In this document: positions 23,030-34,700 of the stretch, one piece after another
Layout of the letters: each line of letters opens with the position of its first letter
Numbering within the stretch: position 1 is the first letter of the stretch
Assembly (NCBI GenBank): GCA_022828595.1
Contig: JAKGHH010000008.1
Location: 26,838,378-26,902,377, forward strand
Reading direction: 5' to 3'
Length of the DNA: 64,000 nucleotides
From: Nelumbo lutea
Lineage: Eukaryota > Streptophyta > Magnoliopsida > Proteales > Nelumbonaceae
Program-made: the position numbers and the translations under genes
Notes under the pieces: generated by a model
What the model was told of the DNA's origin: nothing
Seen by the model: the letters and a program-made list of their open reading frames with translations, nothing else
The model's database searches: none

Positions 23030-23445
23030 AAATGTGTGTGTAGGTTTCAAAAACCTGAAAATTGCCAACAAATGTCTTGCAATGAAACTCACTTATTGGC
23101 ATTTCTTGAAGGAGAGTGAGTTTATGGGCACGCATTTAAGAGCAAAATACTTGGTATACGGTTCAAGGAAGTCAGCCATTTGATGGAGTAGTTATGTTCA
23201 TTATGTTGAAGTCATGGCCAAAGCTATGAATTTGACTCGTAATGATCCTGTTTTATGTTGAAGCTATGGCCTTTTGTGAAGGAATTAAGTTCATTATTGA
23301 TCTAGGAAACCAAAATTTACACATATAGAAGGAGATGCGCAAAAGATTGTGTCCATCCTTTTGAGCCTTTCCTTTGTGGTTCCTTGACAAATCTTCCACA
23401 TGATAACCAGTACGAGGAGTCTCTTGTACAACTTTTCTCAACTTA

Positions 23446-23756
23446 GGGTCCGTTTGGTTTGCAGTTGGAATCAGAAAGTAAATCAAAATCAAAATCCTTT
23501 GGAATATGGAATCGGAATAGTCTATTCTCATAATCTGTTTGGTTCAGACAGGAATGGAAATGGGAATTAAAATCAGTAGGAATGAGATTTCATTCCCAAG
23601 GGAGGGGCAGGGAATGGCCATTCCCTCAAATGGGGGAGTGCCATTCTAGTAGGAATGAGAATGAAATTCTGATTCTGTCCAACTAAACAGTTGGAATCGG
23701 AATATCCCATTCCAATTCTGATTCCAGACCCCTGTTCGTAGGAACCAAACGGGGCC
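23446..23756. mobile_element. Tourist-like MITE, family A copy 3, inside the L1 RNase H region
   Basis: The ends are GGGTCCGTTTGGTTTGCAG and, inward from the right, GGCCCCGTTTGGTTCCTACG, flanked by TTA (23443-23445 and 23757-23759). Removing the element and one TTA rejoins the L1 RNase H text on either side (ending NFSQL, resuming TISFINRT). The MITE is therefore younger than the LINE. Confidence 0.9.
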
Positions 23757-23929
23757 TTACTATCTCCTTCATTAATCGAACAAGGAATGGTGCAGCTCAT
23801 GTAGTGGCAAAGAAGGCTTGTGCTCTCTCCACACACTTGGTCCTTTCCCCCTCATTTTCTATTACCTACACTGGTGAAAGATTCATTACAATGAAACAGC
23901 CTTCAAAAAAAATATTGGGGGAAGGGGAG

Positions 23930-24510
23930 TTTTAAGAATAGTTTTATTAGAGAGTAATGATAGATTTTATTAAAGAAAATTAAGACCTAAGAGGCTTTTT
24001 ATAGTGATTTCTTAGACTTTTTATAATTTAATTTAAAAATAAATAACCGCATGTGCAAAAGAGAGAAGTAAAAAAGTGTATTTGTGCTTTGTAGTGAGAG
24101 GACCCCTCACCTCCCTTCTTTGATATAGATAAGTGATAATCTAGACCAAATACCCTACTTTTGAATATAATCCCTATATATATATATATATATGTTCAAT
24201 GATTTTAAGGGTATAATAACCCATCTTTTTAAGCCAACTCGGTGGATAAAAGGTTCATATTTTGAGGCCCTAATTAAACAACAAAATTATTATACTAAAT
24301 AGATAAAAATACAAAAGATAATAGAAAATACAGAATTGTAAAATTAAGTGTATTTGCAATCTTTGTCTTCTCCTAGATTCACTCTTCTTCGTGGCAAGTT
24401 GACAGTATCATCTCCCCCATCACCTTGAGGGGGTTGTCAAGGATACTAACAATAAAGGGCATGTAACTGTACAAAGTGATGAGCATGACCCTTGACCCCC
24501 AACATGTGTG
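23930..24510. other. Intergenic AT-rich stretch
   Basis: No gene is recognised. A TA microsatellite lies at about 24175-24194. The remainder is AT-rich with stops in all frames. Confidence 0.5.
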
Positions 24511-24519
24511 TAACAATTA

Positions 24520-26159
24520 TAGAGGTGTAAATCAGGCTGTATTGGGCCAGCATGGCATGGCCCATGCAAAGAGTGGATTGTATTGTGTCGATACGTAGAC
24601 CGAGTCAGGCTGTGCGTCCACCCAACATGGCCCATGGCCCAAGCCCATGCGGGCCCATGCTGGGCCGCAAGCTTGGGCCGAGTGGGCTATTGGCTGCAAG
24701 CCATGCTGTGAGCCTGAGCCGTGTCAAGCCTTAACTGAACCGGGCCAGAAAGGCCTAGACTTTTTTTTTTTTTTTGCTAATTTTCCTTTGGGTATTGCCC
24801 ACTTTGGGAACAAATTTAAAAAATAAAAAACCTAACAACAAATGAAAAAAAAATACTTACTAAAATACAAAATGGACAACAAATTGCAAAAAAAAAAAAT
24901 AGGAATTTTATTTCATGTAAAATATAAAAAAATACAAATTGAAAATAAAAAGTTACATTGTTGAAAAAATAACAAATAATTTAAATAAAATTGAAAAAAT
25001 TACTCCATCCCCTTGATGTTAGTCATATGCTTCATCAGGTGTAGTAGTGGCATGCCTTTCTCTGTCTTGTAATTTATCCTCAACATCCAGCGTATCTTTA
25101 AAGTAGATGTCTTTTTCTTATTTCTCATGGAAGAGCAAATGTCTGGCCAAGTGGCTAGTACCACCCTTACTACTGAAGTTAAAGGCAATCCTACATTTTT
25201 GCAAACGGCTCTTATTCCCTTCCCCTCAACCTCTTATATTTTAAATATTTTTCAAATTTGGCTAGTGAACTTATCGTTGGAGAATTGGTTTCAGGAGGAG
25301 GAGCCGACTATTATTTTTAATTCTAAAAAATAAAAATTAATTTAATTACACTTACCCTGATGGTCTGGTTAACAATTCAGAATCTCAACTTGATTTCAAC
25401 AGTTGAAGCCTCTCAAAGCCTCCTAAATGGCTAAATTGTTAAGTGCCGAACTACCTAAATATACGACAATATGAAACTGTATGAGAATTGAAATGAGAGA
25501 CTGAGAGTATGAGAATTAAGAAGAGAATTGCTAAATTGGTCTGATGAGAATGGTGGACTGATGTGGAAGATAGGGTTATTTATAGGAATTGAAAATAATT
25601 CAATTGCCCAAAATACCCTAAATACCAGCCATTTTTAGAGATTATGAGGGGTATTTTGGTCATTATAAAGTCATTTATCACATTAACTAAATACCCCCCT
25701 AAACTAGCTATTATATAGTTATTGGGAGCATTATTGTCATTTTATCTCCCTCGGCCCCCAAAGCCAAAATACATAAATACCCCCTATGTAGCTGTTTATA
25801 GTTGTTTGGGGGTATTTTTGTAAAACCCCCCACCCAAAAAAAAAGTTAAAACTATCCATTTTGGGGCGGGGGGCCTCCTAGGCTCTAAACATCCAACGGC
25901 TAGTTCTTTGGGCAAGTTGCGCTTGTCCCGCTTCGGACCTGTGGGTTGCATTCGACCCACTACGGGCCTGCAGGCTGTGCCATACTAGCTCGCAGGCCAT
26001 GGACGGAACAGCCTGACCTGGCCCGTAGACCTAAAACCCCAAACCCAAAATGACCCATACAATTATGCTATGCCCTAGAACAGATCATGAACCATCATGC
26101 TGAACCAGACCGACTCAATCGTGTCGAGCCATGGTGGAACAGCCAGATTTACACTTCTA
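24520..26159 (-). mobile_element. hAT-type element carrying the 5' part of a decayed transposase gene
   Basis: The ends are TAGAGGTGTAAATCAGGCTG and, inward from the right, TAGAAGTGTAAATCTGGCTG, the same family as 9886-15767. GC-rich GGCCCATG-type subterminal blocks surround an AT-rich middle. On the minus strand the middle reads like a gene start: TATAAATA at 25584-25577, a leader, a GGTAAGTG donor near 25354, a TTTTTTAG acceptor near 25325, then BED-finger sequence. The transposase body is missing. No clear 8-bp target duplication (AACAATTA versus TCTAACTA). Confidence 0.65.
25000..25325 (-). pseudogene. Decayed BED zinc-finger exon of a hAT transposase
   Basis: Minus-strand frames read FEKYLKYKRLRGRE, then CKNVGLPLTS, then in another frame GTSHLARHLLFHEK. 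The last motif is the diagnostic GTSxLxRHLxxH end of the BED finger of plant hAT transposases. One zinc-binding cysteine appears replaced (CKNV for the usual CKxC), and at least one frameshift and several stops separate the pieces. The catalytic and dimerisation regions are absent, so no protein can be made. Confidence 0.6.
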
Positions 26160-26164
26160 TCTAA

Positions 26165-26815
26165 CTATACCAATAACACTTGTACATTTGTGTATCATGT
26201 AACAACATTTTAAATACAACGCTCTATATAATTCTCGTCACTTGAGAATCTTTGAATTTAATCCAAGTTTTTCTCTGTTTTTTGCTCTGATTATTGCATG
26301 CCTCATTTCCACTGTTTTCTGCTCTGTTTATTGCATGACTCATTTCCACCGTTCCAAGTTTCAAGGTATTAGTACAGAAAAAGAAATTCAGAGAACGATA
26401 AAATTTAGAAAGAAGAAAAAAAAAATACCTTGAATATAAGGTCCCAAAAACACATGTTGAAGAAATGAGCAAAAAAAAAATCGCAAGGATCAGAAAATTA
26501 AACAAGAGAAAAGGAAAAGGCTGTAAGATAATGGGATTGTCTTATCTAGGGAATTGCACATTTCAGCGAATGCATGGTGTTTGGGAGAGAGATTTTAGGG
26601 TAGCAAGCATTAAACAAATACAACACAAGACGAGTTGATTTCCATCAGGGAGGATGGCGATCCGCCAAAAATTCTTTCCTTTTCTATGGCTTATCAGTTG
26701 ACGACTGAAATATCATCGTTAGGAGTGTTGAGAGAGAGAAAGAGATTGGATGTTGCTGCTCTTGTCGGTCATCAAAGACGGTGGACAGCAAGGTTAAGCC
26801 TAAAATCTTTAACAG
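26165..26815. other. Intergenic stretch
   Basis: No gene is recognised. ATTGCATG(C/A)CTCATTTCCAC occurs twice (26294-26312 and 26331-26349), a small direct duplication. The frames at 26224-26505 and 26635-26955 show no domain, and the second runs into the MULE. Confidence 0.45.
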
Positions 26816-26817
26816 TA

Positions 26818-27831
26818 GGAAAATTGTTTAAAACTCATCCTGACTTTTCAGCACTTCTCTTAAATTCACCACAATTTTTCAAAATGTCTAAAACGCACCA
26901 TGCCACTAACTTGATGTTAAACAAAGTAATGGGTGTTAATATATTACCATTTTAACCTTCATAGAAAAATATAAAATATATACATATATTTTAATAATTA
27001 GACATGAAAAACAAAAAAAAATGTTCAAAAAATATTTTCAAATATAAAATACATAAAAACACAGAATTTTCAAAAAATATAAAAAATTATAGAAATTGCA
27101 AACAAAATAAAAAATTATTTTCAAATTATAGAAACTATAGAAATTGAAAAACAAAATCAGAAAATAAAATTGTAGAAAAAAACACCAAAAATTATAAAAA
27201 AACACAGAAATTGCAAATAAATAACAAAAATTACAGAAAAATTTATAGATTGTAGAAAATAGAAAAAATGTAAAAAATAAAGAAATTATAAAAAATATTG
27301 GAAATTATAACAAAACACAAAATGCAAAAAAAAAAACATGAAAATTGAAAACTAAAAGACCATTTTCCTCTAACTCACCATTCAAGGGTAATTTGGTCAT
27401 AAAAATCGTTATTTTGCTGATGTCAAGGTTCAATGAATTGACATGTATCAGCCCGTATTAGCCGATACATATTGTTCCGGGACCTCCCCGATACACCCCC
27501 ACCCCTACAGTGGGTGTATCAAGGTTCTGACCGATTCAGAGGGTGGAGCCTTAAACCGGCCCCCCTAAACTGGTTTCCAAAAAAATTAAAAAAAAAAGTA
27601 TAAAAAACAGTACCGATATCGCCCAATACACCCCTACCAGCGTATCAAGTGCATCAATATTTTGAACCTTGGCTGATATGGACACCTCTGCTAAGAAGTA
27701 TTAACGATGCAGTAATAGAAGATAAGTTTTGAAAAATAAAAACTGACATGGTGAGTTTTAGACATTTTGAAAAGTTCTGGTGAGTTTAAGAAAAATGCTA
27801 AAAACTCATGGTGAGTTTAAGACAATTTCCC
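26818..27831. mobile_element. MULE-type element with about 90-bp inverted repeats and perfect 9-bp duplication
   Basis: The left arm begins GGAAAATTGTTTAAAACTCA and the right arm, read inward, GGGAAATTGTCTTAAACTCA. They stay alignable for about 90 bases through TTTTCAAAATGTCTAAAAC. TTAACAGTA flanks both sides exactly (26809-26817 and 27832-27840), as in Mutator-like elements. The interior is non-coding: an A-rich low-complexity run (26960-27350) and a nested MITE at 27425-27670. Confidence 0.88.
27425..27670. mobile_element. MITE with AAGGTTCAA ends, copy 1 (nested in the MULE)
   Basis: The left end AAGGTTCAATGAATTGACATG and the right end, inward, AAGGTTCAAAATATTGATGC frame GC-richer text containing GATACA, CCCGATACAC and GGTTTCC words. 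The flanks TGCTGATGTC and GGCTGATATG share 7 of 10 bases. A second copy with a perfect 10-bp duplication lies at 31819-32050. Confidence 0.75.
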
Positions 27832-28310
27832 TTAACAGTAAATAACAAACATTAAATCTCACTAAAAGATTTTAAATGACATGGCACTCTCTGATTGGTC
27901 GGTCCATGTAAAAGCCGGATATTAGGACACATATTTCTTGATCCTACCCATTGCTACTGGATCATCATTTTCCCTTGCCCAGTTGGGCTACTTCCGAAAT
28001 TACAAACCATCCAGCATGCATTGTAGGAATTGGAAGAAACAAGGTGGTCAGACTATGGCATTGTAAGCATAAAAGATAAGTAAGTTAAAAGCTTAAAGGA
28101 CTGAAGATATATTTACAATTTTCTAGTTAGATGAAGAGTAGCTTATTATATACAGGGAAATAGAACTTGAAGACCAGATTGATCAGCTGTACAAAAAAGG
28201 ATTGAATTCAACCTCCACTCCGATCATCAAAACAAGAGTCCATCTTTACCACGATATATACGATATGTACACTTGGTTTCTTCCATCATGTCTGTCTGCC
28301 CGCAGCAAGA

Positions 28311-28718
28311 TCAGGAAGGAGGTGATGAATGAATAGTGGTGTCAGGTAACATAGCTACTGTCACTATGGAGTATTCACAGCCAATAGGGAGCCCGTATGG
28401 GTTTGCTGTAGACACAGTCCCCTGAGTTGTCAACCGATGAGCCCCCGTATCGGAATTCAGGTTATCTATTTGATTGCCAGCATGCTCAGACCGAACAGGT
28501 GGTGGCCTCACCATTTGCCGTTCTATATGTACAATCTGCCCAATTATGTAACTGGGTTTGTTTGGGAGGTGCCCCGCAAACAAGGCCACAGATTCTGCTG
28601 AGAGATAGTAGTTAGAACAGTACCGATTAATTGCCTCGTAATGCCCATTGTCATTGAGGACAAATGCAGCAATCTCATGGACTTCTAAACGACCAAATGA
28701 TATCTTCTCCTTGTTGGC
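28311..28718 (-). CDS. ATG11: ATG11 exon 5 (residues 1022-1156), C-terminal ATG11 domain
   Basis: The exon starts after TCGCAG with [20 protein letters not shown] and includes [24 protein letters not shown] and the beta-rich [13 protein letters not shown], the conserved C-terminal (Claw-like) domain. It ends TTIHSSPPS then TGA. Downstream, the minus strand has a T/A-rich 3' UTR with TGTAAATATATC and AATAAG words near 28100-28150 that could act as polyadenylation signals. Confidence 0.93.
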   Translation of the reverse strand, partial: ANKEKISFGRLEVHEIAAFVLNDNGHYEAINRYCSNYYLSAESVALFAGHLPNKPSYIIGQIVHIERQMVRPPPVRSEHAGNQIDNLNSDTGAHRLTTQGTVSTANPYGLPIGCEYSIVTVAMLPDTTIHSSPPS

Positions 28719-31700
28719 CTGCGACAGGTGAACAAAACTGTAAGGATAATAAGCAAGATGGATATAAATGAGCTGTATGACAATGGCCCTTGGTTGGGAG
28801 TCATCTTACATGTTTTTCCAGTAAGATGCCAACCAGGAATGACAAACATGTCCAAAATATGAAGACAACTATGTTGTATGGAGCAGAGCGTTGGACAGTC
28901 AAAAATCATATGCAAAAAAAAAAAAAAAGTGTAGAAGAGATGCATATTCTGCGATGGATGAATGGAAAAACTAAAAAGGATAAGATAAAAAATGAAGTAA
29001 TTTGTAGGAACTAGGAATAACTCCATTAGGTGATAAATTGAGAGAAAGTGTGGACTCATATGGTGTGGTCACATGCATAGAAGACCATCAATAGCACCTG
29101 TAACCGTAAGATGTGATTTTTTGTAAGTTCAACGCACAAACACACTAGAAGAGCAGCTAGGGGTAGACCAAAAAGGACATAGGTGGTAGTAAAAAAGAAG
29201 ACCATCAATAGCACCTGTAACCGTATGAAGTGATTTTTTGTAAGTTCAAGGCACAAACACACTAGAAGAGCAGCTAGGGGTAGACCAAAAAGGACATAGG
29301 TGGTAGTAAAAAATGAGTTAAGCGCCAATAATATAATGATGGATATGGCATTAAACAGAACAGAATGACAAAAACAGGATTTATGTAGCCAGACCCCATA
29401 CCCCATATAGTTGGGATAAAGCTTGGATATGATGATGATGTCAAATAGGAAATTCAACTCCAACTCCAGCCCCTGATGTCTATGCCATGTATGCATTGCA
29501 AAGCTCAACCATGATGCAACCTACCATCTACTGATTCCCATCGACAACTAGAAAGAATAAAACTATGTGCTTTCAGTCGAATAAGATTGGCATCTTGCAA
29601 CAAGCAGGCCATCCCCATGCTCACAAAATAAATAAGTAAATAAAATACCAATAGCCTATTTTTAACAGTTCAAATGTAAACATGGTTATATCTAACAGTA
29701 GTTTTTTAAATATCTCTAATAGTAGCCATTGACAAAATACTACCAACCTTCCTCATCCTCATAAATGAAGTGGTAAATAAAGTTAACATTCACTCACCCA
29801 ACAGGAGCCACACAAACTTAACTAGCAAGATCAAATGACTTGGTGGTTCACCATTAAAACATGGTGAAAAACTTCATGGAGAATAGATTACCACATATTC
29901 ATCCTGTCATATCACAACCAGAAAATGGTTAAAGCAACAAGCGCTGTTTAAGAACTGACCTGTTTCTCGAGTTGATGCTTCGCATATAGGCTTTTGACCA
30001 AGTCTTTCTTTTCTTCCAACTCCTTCACTAGGAGCCCATGTGCAGCTTCAGCCCTTGAGCATCTCTCTAGAAGCTCTGCACGGTGCCGAGACAGAAAACC
30101 AACTTTGTCTGCAAGAACTCGGACACAGTTCCGAAACTCCACAGAACCATCATCCTCATTGTCATTAATGGAGCTGAAAACAAAAGGCAACCAATACATT
30201 GAAACAGCAGTATATGCACCCCAAGCAAAAATGATTTACCTTTACTGGTACAGAGCAATAAATAGAACAACATATGAAATCAATTATCACTGGTTCCAAA
30301 CTGAAGGTAAAAGGAAGCTTAATGCAGGAAAAATAACAGACTGATTCAGATTCTATGCAGTTCCTTTTTATCAGAATTCATATTCTATGCAATTGCTTGG
30401 CTAAGAAGACTATCTGGTCAAGGAGCATCTGTGCCGTGTGTATCAAAAACAGCACAATACATCTATGACCCATATGCCACCCAAATTTCCCATAATAAGA
30501 TCACAAATATACAAGTTAGATTTTGGAAGGAAATTTTAATATTAATAATCCATATAAATTACTGTAGACAAAAAGTACCAAAACATAATGCCAATATTTG
30601 ACAGGAGGGCTTAACAACTTACTTTGCCAAAGAAAGAGCCAAAGCACGCAAGGAATCAGCAAAATTTGCCACTCCACCTGAGGCAGTGACGCAACTACGT
30701 AGTCGCTCAAAAAGGCTGCGCATTTTGACAGCTGAGGCCCGAATAGCACTATATTCTGAGGCCCTTCTATCAGCAGCACAGAGATGTGTATGTGCTTCCT
30801 CTCTTGCTTCATGCAGGCAATTCTCCAAGTGAGCACAATTCATCTGTTCAAAGTAAACAAATACATTAGCTGTATTGAAGTGCATGCTTTAAAGACAAGA
30901 ATATTGTGGAGGTATGAAGGTATCCTTCTCACAATTTTGAAAGAAGCCTATAGATGGATCAAAAAGGCATATTTTATAGAAGTGGTAATTGGTGCTGAAT
31001 TATTATATCACAAAACATGGAACATAAACCCAGTGTCTTAAAAGCACAAAGGGGCTTTTGTGTCCATGGTGCAAGGCACGAAATCAGATTTGAGCCTCAC
31101 AAAACTGTCCTCATACCATCCTCACAGCCCCTTGCAGCTGTGCATTGGGATTTGGGAATATCTCCCATGAATAAAAACATACAAGTATGGAGATGTTTCC
31201 AATGCACAGCAGCAAAAGGCTGTGAGGACGGTTTGAAAGGATTGAATCCGATTTTGCAAGGAACATGCCTTTTTGAAAGAAGGCACAAAGTTTAAAAAAA
31301 TCGAAATAACATTTAAAATAATATTTAATTCGAAAAAATGCAAACTTAAATAATGAAATAAACTATATGTTTTAAAAAGCCTATTGACGCATATTTAAAC
31401 ACACACACAATATATATATATATATATATATAATATATAAAGCACATCCGAAGTGAAAATATAGAAATAGAATCAAACATATACAACCACTCGACAATTC
31501 AAGCATGTGAAACTTTATCTGTTTATTTCTCTTCCAATTGCATTACTTCAGGTAGCTAACATAATGTTTAACATCTTGCATTCCAATTTCTACGAGATCG
31601 GCCCTCCGCTCTATACCAACCTCTTGAAGCAAGCTCAAACAAGTTCTTGTGAGAGTCCTAAATTCTTGGTTCATATACAAAGAGATTGATTTTGTGATTT

Positions 31701-34700
31701 TAGATGCAGTTTATTATACACCCTCGCATGAACTTGGACTTACCTCAAGGAGCTTGGCTGGGGGTGGAACCCCTGACCTAGCCACTATGGTTGAAAAGGT
31801 GCATAACTGGGCTGAGACAAGATTCAAAGTATCGATACGTATCGGCCCGTATCATGCCAGTAGCTTCCCGATACTCCCCTACAAGGGTTGTATCGGATCA
31901 GACCACGGTTCAGAGGGTAGCCAGGGCTTAAACCGACCCCTCTGAAGCAGTTTTGAAAAGAAATAAATAAAAACATAAAAAAAGTACCAATACAGGCCGA
32001 TACGCCCTACCGGTGGGCGTATCGGCCTGTGTCGACATACTTTGAACCTTGGGCTGAGACACATGCCTAGGCACAGTTGAGCATCATGCCAAAGTTTACC
32101 TAATTTGGTTGAGGCATTGTACAACATGCCAAAAACTGCTCCCCACTCTCTAGTTCCTTTTAATAACGTTAGCAAAACAACCATCAATAGTGAGAGAAGA
32201 GGTTTGATTCTACACTCCTACTTTGCAACGTGGGTACCCAACATGAGCCCCCATGAAATGGGCTCTTACCTCCATTTCTGATGAGTCCACATTCCCACTG
32301 GTACTGAAGGCTCTATAGAATCAAACCAATAAAATCAAACCTAACATATAAAACATATTCACAAATGTAGAACTCTTAAATCTCTTTATTTGTTTCCTAA
32401 TTGCATTACTTCAAATAGCTAATGTGATGTAAAAAATTTTGCATTCCTGATTCTATGAGCCACCTTTGTACCAAGCTCCTTAAGGCAAGCCCATGTTAGG
32501 GTCTTAAATTCTCATTCCTACCGAAAAAAAAAAAAAGATTTAATAATCTTAATCGTCTTTTCAAATATCTTGTATTAGGATGAATGAATGAACAACATTA
32601 GCAAAAAGGGGGTTATACTCTATGGATATGTCTTTGAACTCCTCAATGGACAATATCCAAGAGCTTCGGAGGTAATGGAACATAGCCCTTCGAGGCGTCA
32701 AAGGACAACTCTTTAATTTCCTTTTTGATTACTAAATAATTTATTTTGATAGGTAATTAAAACTTTATTGAATATAAAAATGTGAACACCCAATAATATT
32801 CATGGAGAAACAAGCCCATTAGCCCAAAAGCCCTTAACTGCATATATAGTCCTCTCTATACACCCTACCCCATTAATATGGCATTGCTGAGTGTAAGTAC
32901 TATCCTACCCTTTAGTACTCCCGACCTTGCCAAGGAACCTGCAATCTCATTTGATCATCTCCTAATCCAATGGAACAAGAAGTTCCCTATGGCTATAAGA
33001 GATCTGGCTGGCTTCATTAATTAATGCCAATATGTCCATGCACTTGTTAATTCTCCTTTCATCCTGCCTAAAAAAGCCTCTGAATCCCCTTCTGCCCTTC
33101 TACTTCCACCCTATCAAAACTAAGATCCTTAGCCAACTTTAAGTCCTTGCAAGGAAAGAAACTGAGCTATTATGGAATCCCCACAATCCATTGGACCACA
33201 AATGACATGGGATCACAACAACATGATTCCTGAGCAGTCGACCAACACCACGTTGTCCCAGATTACCTAAAGGGAGAACCGCTGTTGGGCCATAACAGTC
33301 CTCAAATCATAAGATCAAGCCACAGCAACCCAAGTTTCAGCTAATGTCATTCATAGAGAAGGACCTTAATTCTTCAAGGTTCTCACTCAATGAGCAACTC
33401 TAATAGTGACAAGGTAAATCATGGACCATATCTTCTTTGAAAAAACTGGCTTCCTCCCATATCATTCATGGCACTGCAGTCCTAGGACTTCAGATATTTG
33501 TTCCTCTTTTGGTTGGAAGAGAGAACCAATTTGGGTCAAATAGTTGTTTTGTATTCTATACTGACTTCTATCCAACACCAAACAAGGCCAAGAAGTGCTC
33601 AAAGTCCTTGAAACAGAACTACAGGAAATAAATAGGTATTGAATTGTTTCTCCATGAGATTTGGAAAAACAACACTTATGTAGCAAAGGGTCTAATTTAG
33701 TTGTTGGAAACACGTTACATATATCAATTTTCTTATGGAACACCTTCAAAGTTCTAATGAAAGCCATAATTTTTGGTGGGATAGGGCCTAAAGAAGTTGA
33801 ATTTACCAAAACTAAAACCAATGGGAAGAATTCCGGGGCAAATGGTGACAAAAAGTTGGGAACATAACTTCTTTTATAAGCAGAACCAAGCATAACAACA
33901 TGATTGCCCCATATTAATTAACATAAGCATTTGCCATGGAGATCCTATCTTCTGGGAAACCATGTTCTCCCAAATTATTCAAGGATGAAAGAAGAATGAG
34001 GCCCAAAAGTTTTTGAACTAACCACTGATAATTGATGGTATCCTTGATCAAAATGACTACTTTTAGCATAGGAGACAAGACTACCTTCTAACCTACCAAA
34101 GGAATATGAAATTAGTCCTAACACTGACCTATTCATGACATTTTTCTAAATAAACATGAAACATGAAATATTAAGGGTATGAAATAAAAGTCACATAATT
34201 AGCAAAATCCTCTAATTGCTATGAATTAGGGAAAGGATTCCAGAGATACCATTTTAAAGAATAAGATTAGAAACCCAAAAAAAAAATATTTAAAAGTCGC
34301 TAAATATTATTTAGGGCCAGTACATAAGAGATTTGGAAATGATAATATTATTTAAAAGTCATCAACAGTAAATAAAGAAACAGATTAATTATTAAATCTC
34401 CTACCACATCATTCCATCTAAAGTTAGTGTAAAACAATGAAAATCACAAAATAACCAAGTCCATAAATTTTACAATAACATACACTGAATAAATGAAGAA
34501 AATAAACGAAGTCAATCTTACAGCATGGAATCATCCTCAGATTCATGATACTGAAAAAATGTGCAATTTCAGGAAATGGAAAGGAAATGCATTCCATATT
34601 AAAGTACCTGAGATTCATCAAGGAGTTTCCGGCTCATTTCCAACTCTCTCCTGAGGTTGTCAACATCCTCCATTGCATCTTTAAGCTTGGTTTCAGTTTC

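Larger units (their letters stand above)
21955..23915 (+). mobile_element. L1-type LINE remnant: endonuclease and RNase H parts, RT missing
   Basis: Degenerate ORF2 pieces occur in the right order. LSWNCRDA near 21960 matches the start of the L1 endonuclease. FTWSNGREGDE and KRLNRALCSSEW, then FPYSWVQHL and GDHLPIVL (22390-22550), match its C-terminal half, where the usual SDH reads GDH. From about 23225 an RNase H tail reads EAMAFCEGIKF, IDLGNQN, GDAQKIVSIL, then after a MITE, NRTRNGAAHVVAKKA. An A-rich tail follows near 23907. The reverse transcriptase is absent, and a MITE-like insert at 22697-23029 occupies part of the gap. Frameshifts and stops throughout make this dead. Confidence 0.78.

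Noticed and set aside
29056..29508. Minus-strand open frame of 150 residues with two copies of a hydrophobic repeat
   Set aside because: It is the reverse reading of the RTE LINE tail with its 117-bp duplication; the repeat and hydrophobicity come from that, not from a gene.
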